Assembly (NCBI RefSeq): GCF_001746205.1
Contig: NZ_MDCO01000012.1
Span: 496,001-560,000 of the forward strand
Reading direction: 5' to 3'
Source of the DNA: Brachyspira hampsonii
GTDB lineage: Bacteria > Spirochaetota > Brachyspiria > Brachyspirales > Brachyspiraceae
Length of the DNA: 64,000 nt
Positions 27,177 through 34,684 of this stretch are shown piece by piece. Both the position numbers and the translations under genes were made by a program. The notes below the pieces were generated by a model. That model saw only the letters and a program-made list of their open reading frames with translations, ran no database searches and was not told the origin of the DNA. The first letter of the stretch is position 1, and every line of letters begins with the position of its first letter.

Positions 27177-27851
27177 ATGCTTACTGTTTACATTGCTGCA
27201 AGAGATATAGGTAATTATAAAGATAATACTGAAAGATTGAAGGAAGTTTTAATTGAAAGTGATATTATTTTAGTTGAAAGTTTTAGAGAAGCCACTACAC
27301 TTTTCAAATTACTTAATATAGATAAAAACAGAGAATGTTTAATAGAGTTTAGTGAACACACAAAAAAATCTAAAGATATTGATGAAATAATGACAAAGAT
27401 TATAAACTGTAAAACGGTTACTCTTATAAGTGATTGCGGCGCTCCTATATTGGAAGATCCGGGAAGGCTTTTGCTTGAGTATTGTTATTCTCATAATATA
27501 AAGGTTCGTCCTATAGCAGGCGTAAGCAGTATTACGGCAGCTATTATGTGCCTGCCTTTTAATTTTAAAGAATTTTATTATGCTGGGCTTTTGCCGCGTG
27601 ATGACAGAGATCGTGAAAAAAAATTATTATATTTAAAAAAATTGAATGTGCCTATTATAATATTAGATACTCCATATAGATTGGGTAAAGTTCTTAATGC
27701 GATTAGAAAAGTATATTCCAAAGATAAAGAAATGGCATTATGCTTAGATATTACAACTGACAGAGAAGAAATTATTATAGATAGAGTATCAGATATATAT
27801 AATAAATATCAGGACAGTAAAAAAAGAGAATTTGTTATTGTTATAAGCTAA
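27177..27851 (+). CDS. rsmI: 16S rRNA (cytidine(1402)-2'-O)-methyltransferase RsmI-like
   Basis: 224 residues of the tetrapyrrole-methylase fold. Motifs: YIAARDIGNYKDNTERLKE at the N-terminus, TVTLISDCGAPILEDPG (the DxGxPxxxDPG signature), RPIAGVSSITAAIM, and LPRDDRDREKK. It lacks the usual ~50-residue C-terminal extension of RsmI (about 280 residues), so it is a short version; whether it acts on C1402 is therefore less certain. It starts 8 bases after the amidase stop, so it is expressed with the CHAT-amidase pair. It is the last gene before the prophage border. Confidence 0.8.
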   Translation: MLTVYIAARDIGNYKDNTERLKEVLIESDIILVESFREATTLFKLLNIDKNRECLIEFSEHTKKSKDIDEIMTKIINCKTVTLISDCGAPILEDPGRLLLEYCYSHNIKVRPIAGVSSITAAIMCLPFNFKEFYYAGLLPRDDRDREKKLLYLKKLNVPIIILDTPYRLGKVLNAIRKVYSKDKEMALCLDITTDREEIIIDRVSDIYNKYQDSKKREFVIVIS

Positions 27852-27859
27852 TTTCTTAT

Positions 27860-27991
27860 ACGCACGCAGAGTAAAATTAAGCATATAAATATATTATCAA
27901 TTAAATTTAAATTATATATCAAAATGTATTTACCGTGCGTTTAGTGAAATTTTTAAATTTAAAAAAACTTGGGTGGGTGCTGATAAATTAG
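27860..27991. repeat. Composite intergenic repeat, copy 1
   Basis: ACGCACG at 27860-27866 pairs with CGTGCGT at 27934-27940 across ~67 AT-rich bases, with the conserved right end ATTTACCGTGCGTT. Downstream lies CTTGGGTGGGTGCTGATAAA (27968-27987). Copies 2 and 3 carry the same two parts, with the C-rich part in the opposite orientation on their left. No ORF. The adjoining part of 27992-28204 is AT-rich, with one GC-richer patch (GCCTATAGGGCTGGG near 28040) and no gene that I can support. Confidence 0.7.
27951..27966. other. Candidate left attachment core (attL)
   Basis: The 16-mer TTTTAAATTTAAAAAA recurs exactly at 56067-56082, about 260 bases beyond the integrase. The pair would define a ~28.1 kb element containing all phage genes. 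The sequence is pure A/T and partly palindromic, so a chance match in this genome is quite possible. Confidence 0.3.
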
Positions 27992-28204
27992 TATAAACAA
28001 AAAAAGAAAATAATATTATAATTCAAATTTAAGCAACAAGCCTATAGGGCTGGGAATTAGTATAGATTTAAAATTAAAAAATAATTTAGCAAGCATACTT
28101 TTTTATTAAAACAATAATAGAAATTATAAAAAATTTATTATTTAATTTAGATATAACTTCGTTATAAATTTGAATAAAAACCAAAGTGTTATTTAAATTT
28201 GATA

Positions 28205-28308
28205 CTATATTATCACATTGTAAATATTTCTAGTTTCAAGAACTTTTACTCCGACTTCATATTCACGCATATATTTAGCAAGTCTGTATCCATTTATAAG
28301 AATTATTT
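28205..28308 (-). pseudogene. C-terminal remnant of an Mrr-like restriction endonuclease
   Basis: On the minus strand about 32 codons read ILINGYRLAKYMREYEVGVK, then VLETRNIYNVII and a stop. This matches the C-terminus of Mrr-type endonucleases, where a strand and the pattern LIDGxxLAxLMxxYxVGV precede a short lysine-rich tail. The catalytic Mrr domain should lie upstream (higher coordinates), but that space holds the leader of the next plus-strand gene. So only the tail survives. Read by eye; moderate certainty. Confidence 0.5.
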
Positions 28309-28338
28309 TTAGAAAAAATAACTTTTTTGCGGAAAAGA

Positions 28339-28392
28339 ACTTGCTATCTTTAGGAACAGAGTTATTGTCATCACATAAATAAATAATTAAAA
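28339..28392 (+). repeat. Duplicated leader, copy A
   Basis: This ~54-base block upstream of the gene at 28405 is repeated almost exactly at 28858-28911 upstream of its paralogue. Core words are TATCTTTAGGAACAGAG, TTATTGTCATCACATAAATA and AATAATTAAAA. Conservation of noncoding sequence beyond the coding similarity suggests a shared regulatory leader or a recent tandem duplication. Confidence 0.7.
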
Positions 28393-28404
28393 GAGGAATT
28401 AAAA

Positions 28405-28779
28405 ATGAACAAACAATTAAAAAAAGAATTAGCAATAATAAAAAATAATAATGAAGAGGCTACAAAAGCAATAAGAGAATTATTAAATAATAATAACTTA
28501 GATGTAGATTTAAATAGATATAATGCAGAAGTTAATTTTAATAAAGAGGAAATACTAAGAACTGATAAAGACAGAGATGGAAAAATAACATCTTCTTTTA
28601 GAGTATACAGCATGAGAGTAGATACTAATACAAGCGATGATATTATAAATAATTATGCTGATTTTTTAGAGTTATCAGCAAGACTTATGAGAAAAGAAAT
28701 AAGAGAAAAAATAAACGAAGTATTAGGTTATTATATAATAAAAACAGAAACAGAAATAAACAATATAAACATTGCTTAA
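28405..28779 (+). CDS. Small charged protein, paralogue of the next gene
   Basis: 124 residues, no known family. It begins MNKQLKKELAIIKNNNEEAT and carries IRELLNNNNLDVDLNRYNAEV, then a variable charged middle and DIINNYADFLELSARLM with a helical C-terminus. The next gene aligns over the whole length (IRKLLNNNNLHVDLTQYNAAV, DIIAHYAVLLRLSSKIL), so the two are tandem paralogues. AGAGGAA lies about 9 bases before the ATG. Between the left border and the terminase genes, so probably accessory phage or island genes. Confidence 0.65.
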   Translation: MNKQLKKELAIIKNNNEEATKAIRELLNNNNLDVDLNRYNAEVNFNKEEILRTDKDRDGKITSSFRVYSMRVDTNTSDDIINNYADFLELSARLMRKEIREKINEVLGYYIIKTETEINNINIA

Positions 28780-28857
28780 TATAATAATTAGTATACAGCT
28801 TTATTATAATATAAGGCTGTATATAAAATAAAAAAAATATAATTTTAGGAAAAAATG

Positions 28858-28911
28858 ACTTGATATCTTTAGGAACAGAGTTATTGTCATCACATAAATA
28901 AATAATTAAAA
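28858..28911 (+). repeat. Duplicated leader, copy B
   Basis: Near-identical to 28339-28392, with one main substitution near the start (TTGATATC against TTGCTATC). It ends about 15 bases before the ATG of the second paralogue, the same distance as copy A within a few bases. Confidence 0.7.
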
Positions 28912-28925
28912 AATAGGAATAAAAA

Positions 28926-29333
28926 ATGGATAAAAAAGCAAAAAATAATAAACAATTAGAAAGATTAGAAAAAAATAATAATAATGAAGCTACAATAGAA
29001 ATAAGAAAATTATTGAACAATAATAATCTGCATGTAGATTTAACACAATACAATGCAGCAGTATATATAGAATATTATATAAATGGTAAAAGAAAATATG
29101 ATGAAATAATAGGAGCTCACATAAAAGATAGTAAAACTATATGCAGATACTCAACATACACAACTTATATAGACGATGAAACAGACAAAGATATTATTGC
29201 ACATTATGCAGTATTATTAAGATTATCATCAAAAATATTAGAAAGTGAAACTATTAGAAATAAAATTAATAAAATATTAGACAGCTATATGAATAAACTA
29301 AAATGTGAAATTGACAATTTGAAAATATCATAA
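28926..29333 (+). CDS. Small charged protein, paralogue of the previous gene
   Basis: 135 residues with a lysine- and asparagine-rich N-terminus, then IRKLLNNNNLHVDLTQYNAA as in its neighbour, a divergent centre (VYIEYYINGKRKYDEIIG) and a helical end (RNKINKILDSYMNKLKCEID). The centres differ more than the ends, which suggests divergence under selection, as in variable recognition proteins; that is speculation. TAGGAA precedes the ATG. It converges with the terminase genes. Confidence 0.65.
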   Translation: MDKKAKNNKQLERLEKNNNNEATIEIRKLLNNNNLHVDLTQYNAAVYIEYYINGKRKYDEIIGAHIKDSKTICRYSTYTTYIDDETDKDIIAHYAVLLRLSSKILESETIRNKINKILDSYMNKLKCEIDNLKIS

Positions 29334-29357
29334 ATCTTTTTTTAATTATTTATTAAT

Positions 29358-29388
29358 GCATACTTTATATATAATATATAAAGTATGC
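29358..29388. terminator. Long AT palindrome between convergent genes
   Basis: A 15-bp perfect inverted repeat (GCATACTTTATATAT / ATATATAAAGTATGC) around one base, lying between the end of the plus-strand paralogue and the minus-strand terminase. Its position suggests a two-way terminator, though neither side has a convincing T tract. Confidence 0.5.
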
Positions 29389-29401
29389 AGATTATAAATG
29401 A

Positions 29402-31173
29402 TTATAAGGTAAATACACCCTCAGTTTCATAAATACTTTTAGTATCTTCAAAATGATTTTTAATCACTCTATGAAGAGCCATAATGGAGGCTACAACACC
29501 ATCAATTCTTTTACGTGATCTTTGCCTATCAGGCTTAGTAGGAAGATAATTATCCCTGCCGTCTGTTCTTACTTCACAGCAGCTTATCATCCAATTAAGA
29601 ACAGCATTATTACCGTGAAGGAGTTTTCGTTCATCTATAGTTTTTTCAAATAAAGAAGTTCCTTCAGATAAACCGCCTACTGCAAAAGATTGTCTTATAT
29701 CTGTCATTTTTAACCCTTCTTTTTTCAAATGAGTGACTATTTCAATAGCTTTCCAAGGGTCATAGCCTATTTCTATAATTTCAAAATCTTTCGCATCATT
29801 TAAGATTGAAGATTCTATTACATCAAAATCTATTATATCACCGCTTGTTAAAGTAATTAAACCTTGCGAAGCCCATAATTCATAAGGTACTCTGTCCTCT
29901 TTAGAACGCTGCCTTATATTCTCTTTAGGCATAAAGAAGCGAGGCAAAAGTATATACGGACCATTATCAATAGAATCAAAACATAAAACATAAGCTGCTA
30001 TATCTCTTGTAGTTGCTAAATCCAAACCGATGCATGCTTTCCTGCCTTTTAATTCATTTATATTTATATTTTGATGTGAATAAGATTTAAGCCACCTGTC
30101 AGAAGATATCCAAACTTCACTAGCTTGCGTCCAAATATTCAAGTTTTTTGTAAGTATATCAGTTCTTTGAATAGGTTTATCTAGTCCTTCTAAAAGCCTA
30201 GATTTTAGGTAATTGTCTTTTACAGAAACGTTTATATTAGGATTAGCTTGAAAAATAATTTTATTTATTAATTCTTCCTGTTTTGAAACATCTTCATTTT
30301 TATTTAATTTTTCTTTATATTCAGATATAAATACCCAAATATCATTGATGTTGTCAGGCTCGTATATTATAGTAAAATATTCATCATTAGTATTTGAACC
30401 ATCTAATATTTTTTTTGCATATTCATATTCAGAAAAACATACCGAAGATTTATCAAAACCAGCGTAGTAATTATAAATATAAGAGGCTGCCTTCTAGCTC
30501 CCATTCCAGATTCAAGAACATTTAATAATTCATTATCAGGATGTGCATGGTATTCATCTACTATAACTAAATGCGGATTTAATCCGTCTTCAGTATTGCT
30601 GTCCTGTCCTAATGGTTTTGATTTTGAGGCAGTATCTTTTTTCTTTGTAATTGTAGAAGTTTGTTTATATGTAATCGCTTCTTTATTAAGAGCTTTTGCT
30701 TTTCTTATTTGCCTTTCGCTTTCACTCCATGCAATTTTTGCTTGATCTTTTTTCGTAGCTATATAATATATTTCGACTCCAGCCTCTGCAGGACTATCGC
30801 AGAAAAAACAATAATTACCAATTCCAGATGCAAAAGTAGTTTTTCCATTTTTTCTGCTCACCTGAACATAAGCCTTTTTAAATCTTCTTAAATTATTTTC
30901 TTTTCTTCTCCATCCGAATATACTTGCTATTATAAACTGTTCCCAAGGCTCTAGTATAATATTATGATTTGCCCATTCTCCTTTTGTATGTACTAAAGAT
31001 TGTATAAACATTATAGGACGTTTAGCTTCATTGTCATCAAAATAAAAAGGATAATCATTATTTTTTGATTTTTCTATATCGTCCAAATGCCTTTTTACAG
31101 ATAAAAAAGCAGCTTGACAGACTGGTAATTCTTTATTTATAACTTTATTGATATATTCTTCATAGGTATACAT
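29402..31173 (-). pseudogene. terL: Phage terminase large subunit, one frameshift
   Basis: HK97/P27-type large terminase. The 31173-side half has the ATPase with Walker A QVSRKNGKTTFASG and Walker B HLVIVDEYHAH. The other half carries the nuclease domain (KACIGLDLATTRDI, EIGYDPWKAIEI, and RKRIDGVVASIMALH). The first frame runs into LVLI after the motif normally read as TTAGFD. Dropping to the next frame at 30463/30464 restores TTAGFDKSSVCFSEYEYAKK and stays open to the stop at 29402. So a single missing base separates the two halves. As written it cannot make a full terminase, so the phage cannot package unless this is a sequencing error. It lies on the strand opposite to the structural genes. 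Confidence 0.85.
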
Positions 31174-31206
31174 TATATTTAACCATTTATCATTTTTTCA
31201 ATCGGA

Positions 31207-31608
31207 TCATTCATCTTCTATAGTTTCAGGAGATGGTACTTTCTTTTTTGAAGCAGGAGTTAAACCGAACTCGGTAAGCATTTTCGTATATGCCGTTATA
31301 GCTTTATGATAAGCTAAATATTCTCCCATAGTCTGAGAGTTTTTACCTTTTAAATAACCAGATACAGAACCTCCTTCATTAATCATAGACTCATAAAGAT
31401 TCATAGCATCCCCATAATGCATACATAAAAGCTCAAAAGCTGATAAATCCGCAGGTCCGAGCATATTTTTTTCAGCGAAAACAGGTGCAAGTTCCTCCCA
31501 TTTCTTTAAAGAATACCCAACAAAATATTCTGGCGGATTTGGTATTTTAACGGCTTTTTTTGGCTTATTTTGGGCATTTTTTGGGGCTTTTTTGGCTTTA
31601 TCGGGCAT
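31207..31608 (-). CDS. terS: Phage terminase small subunit, P27 family
   Basis: 133 residues. It has a basic, lysine/proline-rich N-terminus (KKAPKNAQNKPKKAVKIP), then the P27/Terminase_4 core PEYFVGYSLKKWEELAPVF, GPADLSAFELLCMHYGDAM and a conserved helix near LTEFGLTPASKKK. It recognises the packaging site and feeds DNA to the large subunit. AGGAG precedes the ATG by 5 bases. It lies 33 bases upstream of the large-subunit gene on the minus strand. Confidence 0.9.
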   Translation of the reverse strand: MPDKAKKAPKNAQNKPKKAVKIPNPPEYFVGYSLKKWEELAPVFAEKNMLGPADLSAFELLCMHYGDAMNLYESMINEGGSVSGYLKGKNSQTMGEYLAYHKAITAYTKMLTEFGLTPASKKKVPSPETIEDE

Positions 31609-31736
31609 TTATACTCCTGAGATTATAATTTAGCTAAAAATCTATATTAATAATAAGTAATATAATATTTTATAAATATATGAATGCAGCAAATGCACAT
31701 CTTTTGTATAAGAAAAAAATAATTTAGGAGCTTTGT

Positions 31737-32648
31737 ATGATTAGAAAAGTTATAATTGGAAACTGTACTTTGATAAAAGGAAATTGTGAAGAGGTTATGG
31801 AGGAATTAGAAAGCGATTCTATAAATGCTGTTGTATCAGATCCTCCATATTTATATTTAAAACATAAGCTAGATATACCTTTTGATGAAGATAAAGTATT
31901 TGGAGAATGGAAAAGATTGTTAAAAAATAATTCTATGATAGCATTTTTTGGAAGAGGAGATGCATTTTTCAGATGGAACTTAGTGCTTGACAAATTAGGT
32001 TTTAAGTTTAAAGAAACGGCAGTATGGGAAAAAGAAAATGCATCAAATTATCTAAATAATTTTTTAAGGATACATGAAGATATTTCTTTTCGTGCTTTAG
32101 GTAATTCTAATCTAAGAAAAGAATATGTTGACTATTTAGAATATAATATAAACAAAAATAAATTAGATAGAATTATAGATATTTGGAAAAGTTTAAGAAG
32201 TGCATTAAATGGCAGAGATAAAGATGATGTTATTAAATATATAGAGACAGGTATAAAAGAGTTTAATTATGAAAGCAAAAGAAAATATGAAATAACAGCA
32301 AGAAAACATCAAGGGGCAAAAAGAGGAGTTAATTTATTTCAGTCGGTAAAAGTAGGAAAAATAGAAACTTCTATTATGCGTTGTAATAGAGAGCAGTATC
32401 AATATCAGCATCCAACACAAAAACCTGTTGCCTTAATGGAGCGTTTAGTAAGATTAGTTTCAGATGAAAATAATACAATATTAGATCCATTTATGGGCGG
32501 AGGCAGTACAGGAGTTGCATGTATTAATACTAATAGGAAATTTATAGGTATAGAGCTAGATGATGAATATTTTGATACAGCAGTAAAAAGAATAAGTAAA
32601 GCATATCAAGATAAAGAAGATGAGTTTATTGATGAAAAAGCAGCATAA
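31737..32648 (+). CDS. Phage DNA methyltransferase (beta-class, N4/N6)
   Basis: 303 residues. Motif IV DPPY is at 35-38 and the SAM-binding motif ILDPFMGGGSTGVACI is near the C-terminus, giving the beta-class order. A target-recognition region lies between (residues ~110-200). Phage stand-alone methylases of this type protect viral DNA from host restriction or regulate genes; the target base and site are unknown. The gene lies between the oppositely oriented terminase and portal genes. With an McrBC-type system in the same chromosome, base methylation could matter for self or foreign recognition; that is inference. Intact. Confidence 0.88.
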   Translation: MIRKVIIGNCTLIKGNCEEVMEELESDSINAVVSDPPYLYLKHKLDIPFDEDKVFGEWKRLLKNNSMIAFFGRGDAFFRWNLVLDKLGFKFKETAVWEKENASNYLNNFLRIHEDISFRALGNSNLRKEYVDYLEYNINKNKLDRIIDIWKSLRSALNGRDKDDVIKYIETGIKEFNYESKRKYEITARKHQGAKRGVNLFQSVKVGKIETSIMRCNREQYQYQHPTQKPVALMERLVRLVSDENNTILDPFMGGGSTGVACINTNRKFIGIELDDEYFDTAVKRISKAYQDKEDEFIDEKAA

Positions 32649-32657
32649 AGTCAAACT

Positions 32658-32693
32658 CCAACTGCTATTTTTACTTAAAAATGGCAGTTGGAC
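32658..32693 (+). terminator. Long hairpin after the methyltransferase gene
   Basis: A 16-bp stem with one mismatch (TCCAACTGCTATTTTT / AAAAATGGCAGTTGGA) and a 4-nt loop, ten bases after the stop codon. No T tract follows, so it may be a weak or factor-assisted terminator, or an RNA-stabilising structure. Confidence 0.6.
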
Positions 32694-32733
32694 TTCAAGT
32701 TCTTGTAATAAAATAACAATATAATGCTTATAT

Positions 32734-32784
32734 TTCCTTATATTTTTTTTATATATATATGTCTGTAATAAAAAATATAAGGAA
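32734..32784. promoter_or_regulatory. Inverted-repeat element around the portal start codon
   Basis: TTCCTTATATTTTTT (32734-32748) and AAAAAATATAAGGAA (32770-32784) form a perfect 15-bp inverted repeat whose loop contains the portal ATG at 32759. A related repeat lies at 47978-48023. Likely a phage operator or a translation-control hairpin. Confidence 0.5.
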
Positions 32785-34042
32785 TTATATAAAAAAATGG
32801 CTGTTTCCTGATTTCAGCTATATTGACAGTAATAACTTTTTATCAATTCAAAATGATAAAACTTTATCAGCAGTCAATCCTAATACTGCTTTGACTTTTT
32901 CTACAGTATTTGCATGCGTGAGAGTTATAGCTGAAACAATAGCAACTTTACCTCTTTTTGTATATAAAATAAATGGAAATAATAAAGTAAAAGCTAAAGA
33001 TCATTCTTTATATAGCTTATTGCATGACTCACCTAATGAAGAATGCACATCAGTATCATTTATAGAAAGTCTAATCACTCAAATACTTCTTCAAGGCAAC
33101 GGCTTTGTAGAAGTAGTAAGGGATAATTTCAACAGAGTAACAGAACTTTATCTAATAGATTCAAATAAGATTAAAATATATAGAGATTCAAACGGCAATA
33201 AAATGTTTGAATATTCAGATGATGGAGAAATCATGACTTTATCTCCGTCTCAAGTTATGCATATAGCAGGACTTGGATGGAACGGAGTGATAGGATACAG
33301 TCCAATAGCTATGATGCGTAAGCAAATAACCACAGGACTTTATCAGGATAATTTCGCATTAGATTTCTTTTCTAATGGTGTTAAAAAAGTTCCAATAATT
33401 TCACATCCAGATAAATTAAGTGCAGATGCTAAAAGGAATTTAAAAGAAAGTTTCAGAGAGGCTTGGGAAAAAGGTATCGTTGTCCTTGAAGAAGGAATGA
33501 AAATAGATCCTATAACAATGAACTTGTCAGATGCTCAGTTTTTAGAAAGCAGAAGATTTTCGGTAGAGGAAATATGCCGAGTGTTCCGTGTACCTCCTCA
33601 TCTTATAGGAGATTTAAGCAGAAGTACAAATAATAATATAGAGCATCAAAGTATAGAGTTTGTAACGCACACAATAAGACCGTGGTGCGTTCGTATAGAA
33701 AAAGCATTGAATGGCTATTTATTAAATAATTTAGAAAGAAAAAAATATAATATAGAGTTTAATTTGGACGGACTTTTGAGAGGCGATACTCTTACAAGGC
33801 AGCAGGCGAATCAAATAAAATTAAATAATGGTGTTCTCACTAGAAATGAATGGCGGATACTGGAAAACCTTAACGAAGTAGAAGATGAATACGGAGATGA
33901 GTATTTCTGTTCTCAGCAAATAAGACCAATAAAAACAGTTTATGAAACTTCAGAAAATGAGAGCAATCAAAACTTTAATATAAATAATAATGATGAAAAT
34001 AAAAAATTAGAAGAGGAATATAAAGATGCCAGCAAGCAATAA
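32759..34042 (+). CDS. Phage portal protein, HK97 family
   Basis: 427 residues. The family hallmarks are ALTFSTVFACVRVIAETIAT, LPLFVYK, then LLHDSPNEECTS, and EEICRVFRVPPHLIGDL with the NNIEHQSIEFVTHTIRPW helix. Twelve copies form the ring through which DNA enters the head, and it docks the terminase and the connector proteins. The acidic, asparagine-rich C-terminus is variable in the family. Its last 17 bases overlap the prohead protease start. No standard ribosome-binding site precedes the ATG, which sits inside an inverted repeat. Confidence 0.93.
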   Translation: MSVIKNIRNYIKKWLFPDFSYIDSNNFLSIQNDKTLSAVNPNTALTFSTVFACVRVIAETIATLPLFVYKINGNNKVKAKDHSLYSLLHDSPNEECTSVSFIESLITQILLQGNGFVEVVRDNFNRVTELYLIDSNKIKIYRDSNGNKMFEYSDDGEIMTLSPSQVMHIAGLGWNGVIGYSPIAMMRKQITTGLYQDNFALDFFSNGVKKVPIISHPDKLSADAKRNLKESFREAWEKGIVVLEEGMKIDPITMNLSDAQFLESRRFSVEEICRVFRVPPHLIGDLSRSTNNNIEHQSIEFVTHTIRPWCVRIEKALNGYLLNNLERKKYNIEFNLDGLLRGDTLTRQQANQIKLNNGVLTRNEWRILENLNEVEDEYGDEYFCSQQIRPIKTVYETSENESNQNFNINNNDENKKLEEEYKDASKQ

Positions 34043-34665
34043 TGAAATTAGAAGTATAGATATTAATATTCAAAAAAGTACAGACACAGAAGGTGAACCT
34101 CTTAAATTAAGAGGCTATGCTATTGTATATAATTCTTTAAGTGAGCCTCTCTATGGAGATTTATTTAGAGAGCGTATAAACAGAGGAGCTTTCACTAAAT
34201 CATTATTAGAAAATGATCAAGTATGTTTATGGGGACATGATACAAGATATGTTCTAGGCAGAAAGAGTTCTGGCACATTAATTTTAAGAGAAGATGAAAA
34301 AGGATTGTATTTTGAAGTTTCTATGCCAAATACTACTTGGGCAAGAGATTTGAAAGAAAGCGTGGACAGAGGCGATATAAAGCAAATGTCTTTTGGCTTC
34401 AAAGTAGTAAGAGAAAATTGGCTTGATAATAAAGAAACATTAAAAGAATACGGAATGCCTATTCGTGAAGTAGAAGAAATCTTTTGACATGAAATATCAT
34501 TAGTAACATTTCCAGCTTATCCTCAAAAATGTTAGGCATAAAAATGAAGATGTATATATTCCAAAACCGCCTGATAAATCTATGCCTACAGTAAATGATG
34601 ATTTTGATTATAGAAATAAAGAATATGAACAAAAAATAAAATATCTAAAAATAAAAAATAAATAA
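34026..34665 (+). pseudogene. HK97-type prohead protease, nonsense codon plus frameshift
   Basis: The first 153 residues match the S78/HK97 prohead protease: LKLRGYAIVYNSLSEPLYG, the catalytic region around LWGHDTRYVLGRKSSGTL, and IKQMSFGFKV. Translation stops at TGA (34485-34487) after EVEEIF, yet the next codons HEISLVTFPAYPQ are the conserved family sequence (EVSLVTFPAYPQT). About 45 bases later the frame must shift once to continue as KNVRHKNEDVYIP down to the stop at 34665. So there are two lesions in the last quarter. The protease normally cleaves the capsid N-terminal scaffold, and loss of the C-terminal part may block maturation. Confidence 0.8.
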
Positions 34666-34684
34666 TAATAAGGAGTATCAAATT

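Noticed and set aside
28033-28055. Relation of GCCTATAGGGCTGGG to the C-rich word near 58665
   Set aside because: Similarity on the opposite strand is too patchy to call a further repeat copy.
28685-29053. Minus-strand ORF across the paralogue leaders
   Set aside because: Leucine/isoleucine/phenylalanine-rich antisense of asparagine/lysine-rich genes; its shared LCDDNNSVPKD comes from the repeated leader.
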